Source of the DNA: JBLHGN01 sp047616325
GTDB taxonomy: Bacteria; Pseudomonadota; Gammaproteobacteria; Pseudomonadales; Cellvibrionaceae
Length of the DNA: 9,657 nucleotides
NCBI GenBank assembly: GCA_047616325.1
Contig: JBLHGN010000131.1
Location: 1-9,657, forward strand
Direction: 5' to 3'
The position numbers and the translations under genes are program-made. The notes beneath the pieces are model-generated. The model was not told the origin of the DNA. It saw nothing but the letters and a program-made list of their open reading frames with translations, and ran no database searches. Every line of letters starts with the position of its first letter. Within the stretch, counting starts at the first letter, position 1. Positions 6,954 to 9,657 of this stretch are shown piece by piece.

Positions 6954-9293
6954 ATGCCACAGTCGCCGATCAACTTCAAACCTTGCGCTAATTACTACGA
7001 AAAATATTATTTTAATGAGCCGAACTCGATGACATCTAGAAAAATAAATACAGGGAACTTGGAACTTGTTACCGAGAAATCGAGCAAGCGCATTCATTCC
7101 CCTGGGGTACTCAAGCATATAGAGCAAGAAGGCCTCGACGCGTGCAAACAACTTTTAGATCACATGTTTTCGGCGACAGACGATCTCTTTTATGAACTAT
7201 CAAAGCGGGCAACCAGCAATAATGAACAGAACCTTTATTTTGAGTCTATGCGAGAGATTCGCATCAAAAAGGAGGGGCTAACCACCACGTTTATTCAACG
7301 CCTAGCAGGATACTTTGCCAACCTGCTAAAGCCGAATTCGCACTTTAAAGCACCTTCAAACATAAAGCATGAAAACGAGTCTGCACTATCTATTGTTGAT
7401 GGAGACGACCTGGAAGTTGAACTTGCGCTAAAGAACATGTCAAGTCGGACACGCGAATCTTACAAAAATGAAATATACGAACTCAGTATTCGTCTCGATC
7501 ATTTACTACTGCAAAACACTGTCGATGAAAACAGCAACCCGCTCGATCCTCAGCAAATATCCACAGCTTTTGTGGAGTCGTGCCTACAGAAATTAAAAAT
7601 CGGCATTAAAACACGCCTAATACTGTTCAAGTTGTTTGAAAAACACGTACTAAAACAATTGGGACACATCTATTCTGACGCAAACCAGTTATTGATTGAA
7701 GCCGGCATACTGCCCAAAGTACCACGTAGCCTCTCTAACAATCCCTCCGCCCAGAGGCCGCCAACACCCACATACGAAGAAGCTGCGATACCCAGCGGCA
7801 CGCCGGCTCCAAGCGCAACCTTAAACCAAGAGCCTGGCCACATATCTCTATCGCCAGGAACACTGGCGACACTGATGGCGGCCATAAGAAATTCTGGAGC
7901 GGCCCTTGCCAACGGCAACAACTACTATTTTTATGGCAATAATCCTGGGCCTGCCATGGCGGCCCAGGAACTGGCAACTGTTTTGACAAAAAAGCAGCCC
8001 GTTATTGACCATAAAATGTCGCGTTCTCAGCCACAAAATGTGCTCAGAGATTTAATTAACGAACTGTTGGCTAAAAACAACCCAAATGAACCACAATCAC
8101 TACGGCAGCAGGAAGAAGACACTATAAACTTGGTGGCGATGTTCTTTGACAACGTTCTGGAAGATCAAGACCTACCGCTTATAGCCCAGTCATTAATCTG
8201 CCGACTGCAAATTCCTATTCTAAAAGTTGCGCTAAAAGATAAAAGCTTCTTATCCAATGCGAATCATCCTGCCAGACGTCTAATTAACACCATAACGCAG
8301 GCTGGTGTTCAATTTGATGAAAGCAAGCCCCTAGAGCGCGACCCACTCTATCGCACCATCGCCGACGGAGTGCAAACAATTAATCGCCAGTACAAGCTCA
8401 ATGATTCAGTATTTGAGATAGTGCAATCGGAGCTTGAAGAGCTGCTAAATAAGGAGCGACGAAAATCTTCGATAGTGGAAAATAGAACAACGCAAACCGA
8501 AATAGGTAAAGCCAAAATCAAAAACGCCAAAGCCTTTGCCCAGGCGGCACTTTTTGACAAAATGAAAGAGGAGCAACTGCCCGCAGTAATAAGCGAGTTT
8601 CTGACCAATACTTGGCTTCAAGTACTGGTTATTACCTTCATAAAAGAAGGTAAAGAAGGTGCACATTGGGTAGAGAATGAACAACTTATTTCAGATCTTA
8701 TTTGGTTATGCAAATCACATTCGGACGAACGTTCCAAGGCCCGCGCCCAACGTTTAAAGCCGGAGATTTTAAGCAAAATCGAAAAAGGCTTGGAAGTAGC
8801 AATAGACAACCCTGACACGCGCACAACTCGAATTAATGATATCGAAAAAACCATCAATAACATTATGATGACAGAGAACATCGAACTAGTAGAATTTCGC
8901 GAACTAGACGACAAACAGAAGGAAACTCTTGGCAAATCTGCCGATGCAGAAAAAACCTGGGATGAAATGACCGCTCTTGAGCGCCAACAATCTAAATACG
9001 AAGAGCTTTCGAGTAAATTTTATCTCGAAGCCAAAAATGTCGGTGAAGGATCATGGGTAGAATACCAAAATGAAACTGATGGCAAGCTTTTACACTGCAA
9101 ACTCAGTAAAAAGATCGACGCTGAAACCTATATTTTTGTAAATCGTTTTGGCTTTAAAGTACTGGAAAAATCGCGCAGGCAATTTGCTTATGATATGCAA
9201 TTCAACAAAGCCAAACTACTCGACTCGACACCGGTTTTTGACCGTATATTAGAAAACATTGTGTCGCACTTCAAAGAAGGCGCTACCGCATAA
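6954..9293 (+). CDS. DUF1631-family protein, function unknown
   Basis: This protein of up to 779 residues belongs to the DUF1631 family of gammaproteobacteria. Some members have been labelled thymidine phosphorylase, but no such motif is seen here. The N-terminal family region (about 45-250) begins with DDLFYELSKRATSNNEQN and YFESMREIRIKKEG. A low-complexity linker rich in Pro, Ala, Asn and Tyr follows (about 253-345). The core (about 385-460) has NLVAMFFDNVLED, LICRLQIPILKVAL and the family signature NHPARRLIN. A charged helical stretch (about 480-540) precedes FLTNTWLQVL, and the last 80 residues (GSWVEYQNE, YIFVNRFGFKVLE) form a small beta-rich domain resembling the PilZ fold. There is no signal peptide or membrane segment, so it is probably cytoplasmic. 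The start is uncertain: the ATG at 6954 has no close ribosome site, and the ATG at 7029 would give 754 residues. It stands alone, divergent from trpG. Family membership is firm; any link to cyclic-di-GMP or surface behaviour is speculation. Confidence 0.88.
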   Translation: MPQSPINFKPCANYYEKYYFNEPNSMTSRKINTGNLELVTEKSSKRIHSPGVLKHIEQEGLDACKQLLDHMFSATDDLFYELSKRATSNNEQNLYFESMREIRIKKEGLTTTFIQRLAGYFANLLKPNSHFKAPSNIKHENESALSIVDGDDLEVELALKNMSSRTRESYKNEIYELSIRLDHLLLQNTVDENSNPLDPQQISTAFVESCLQKLKIGIKTRLILFKLFEKHVLKQLGHIYSDANQLLIEAGILPKVPRSLSNNPSAQRPPTPTYEEAAIPSGTPAPSATLNQEPGHISLSPGTLATLMAAIRNSGAALANGNNYYFYGNNPGPAMAAQELATVLTKKQPVIDHKMSRSQPQNVLRDLINELLAKNNPNEPQSLRQQEEDTINLVAMFFDNVLEDQDLPLIAQSLICRLQIPILKVALKDKSFLSNANHPARRLINTITQAGVQFDESKPLERDPLYRTIADGVQTINRQYKLNDSVFEIVQSELEELLNKERRKSSIVENRTTQTEIGKAKIKNAKAFAQAALFDKMKEEQLPAVISEFLTNTWLQVLVITFIKEGKEGAHWVENEQLISDLIWLCKSHSDERSKARAQRLKPEILSKIEKGLEVAIDNPDTRTTRINDIEKTINNIMMTENIELVEFRELDDKQKETLGKSADAEKTWDEMTALERQQSKYEELSSKFYLEAKNVGEGSWVEYQNETDGKLLHCKLSKKIDAETYIFVNRFGFKVLEKSRRQFAYDMQFNKAKLLDSTPVFDRILENIVSHFKEGATA

Positions 9294-9339
9294 GAATCAC
9301 GCAAACGCAAGGCGCATACTTGTTCGCCGGCGCGGCATA

Positions 9340-9363
9340 TCATTTTGCATTGTACCAAAATGA
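9340..9363. repeat. Perfect 8-bp inverted repeat
   Basis: TCATTTTG (9340-9347) and CAAAATGA (9356-9363) pair exactly around an eight-base loop, about 50 nt after the DUF1631 stop. It could be part of a 3' transcript structure or a protein-binding dyad. The arms are AT-rich and give modest stability. Confidence 0.55.
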
Positions 9364-9497
9364 CACGCTTGCTTTTCAAAGCGGTACTTGCGCCGAACGG
9401 CCACAATAAAAATAAAAGCCAAACCGAGAAAATGAGCTTTTTTCGACTTTCTACGCCCAAGAACAATATATCACTCCCCCCATCTGATAGAATTTGA

Positions 9498-9534
9498 GGC
9501 TTAAAACAACAGTGGCCTGCTTTTGTTTTAAGCC
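9498..9534. repeat. Perfect 12-bp inverted repeat
   Basis: GGCTTAAAACAA (9498-9509) and TTGTTTTAAGCC (9523-9534) pair exactly around 13 bases. A second, mutually exclusive pairing exists: AGTGGC (9511-9516) with GCCACT (9532-9537). It lies 29 nt before the ATG of the partial gene, so it could be an operator, a 5' leader hairpin with two alternative folds, or a terminator lacking a T tract. Confidence 0.6.
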
Positions 9535-9563
9535 ACTCCTATACTTCATGCATCCGAGTTTTT

Positions 9564-9657
9564 ATGGAATTTAGCAATGTTACCGAAACTGCATTTCTCT
9601 GCGCTGCCGTGCTCTCTCTTGTTCTTACTGGAACACTTACCTATCAAGCGATAAAAA
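9564..9657 (+). CDS. Partial CDS, possible N-terminal membrane segment
   Basis: An ATG at 9564 opens a frame that stays open to the window edge (31 codons and one base). It begins MEFSNVTETAF and continues with a hydrophobic run of about 18 residues (FLCAAVLSLVLTGTLTY) followed by QAIK. That pattern suits a membrane anchor with an N-terminal tail facing out and a cytoplasmic body. The ribosome site is poor: only CGAG about five bases upstream. I do not recognise the family from so few residues. A competing short frame from the ATG at 9577 stops within the window and is less likely. A chance open frame cannot be excluded. Confidence 0.4.
   Translation, partial: MEFSNVTETAFLCAAVLSLVLTGTLTYQAIK

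Larger units (their letters stand above)
9294..9563. other. Structured region after the DUF1631 gene
   Basis: These 270 nt contain no convincing gene. They hold a perfect eight-base inverted repeat (9340-9363) flanked by looser matching arms (GTTCG near 9322 with CGAAC near 9394), and a perfect twelve-base inverted repeat at 9498-9534. Neither is followed by a T tract, so neither is a standard intrinsic terminator. Confidence 0.5.

Noticed and set aside
7670..8036. Three overlapping minus-strand frames inside the DUF1631 gene
   Set aside because: They are antisense shadows of the low-complexity linker and resemble no known family.
9188..9466. Minus-strand 92-residue frame with a signal-peptide-like start
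   Set aside because: It overlaps the end of the DUF1631 gene, has no recognisable domain, and its hydrophobic start can arise from the AT-rich intergenic sequence.

Overview
The window looks like chromosome from a free-living, non-enteric, probably marine gammaproteobacterium of moderate GC, near the Cellvibrio/Saccharophagus/Teredinibacter or wider Pseudomonas-Alteromonas range. The reasons are a Pseudomonas-type Coq7 hydroxylase, a Vfr-type CRP protein, a trpG-trpD-trpC cluster without trpE, and a DUF1631 protein. No species can be named from the sequence alone.

Layout from left to right. Positions 1-1547 hold a decayed minus-strand gene for a Ycf46-like AAA+ ATPase, broken by three stop codons and two single-base frameshifts. 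It is divergent from coq7 (1596-2261, plus), which makes a hydroxylase of ubiquinone synthesis. An OsmC/YhfA-family gene (2274-2693, minus) converges on coq7. A 489-nt gap follows, filled partly by a 173-bp imperfect palindrome (2798-2970) that resembles a MITE or a long structured RNA. Next is vfr/crp (3183-3818, plus) with a TTG start, converging on trpC, trpD and trpG (6487 down to 3898, all minus), the middle steps of tryptophan synthesis. After a 466-nt gap comes a large DUF1631 gene (6954-9293, plus). The last 364 nt carry two perfect short palindromes and the first 31 codons of a possible membrane protein cut off by the window edge.

The trpGDC / vfr / osmC / coq7 order is, as I recall it, the same as in Pseudomonas aeruginosa, except that speD lies between the osmC-like gene and coq7 there and is absent here. 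The window is therefore mostly a conserved housekeeping block. The unusual parts are the freshly decayed ATPase gene, the long palindrome in the vfr upstream region, and the DUF1631 protein of unknown function. I found no CRISPR array, tRNA, rRNA, prophage, toxin-antitoxin pair or defence system.
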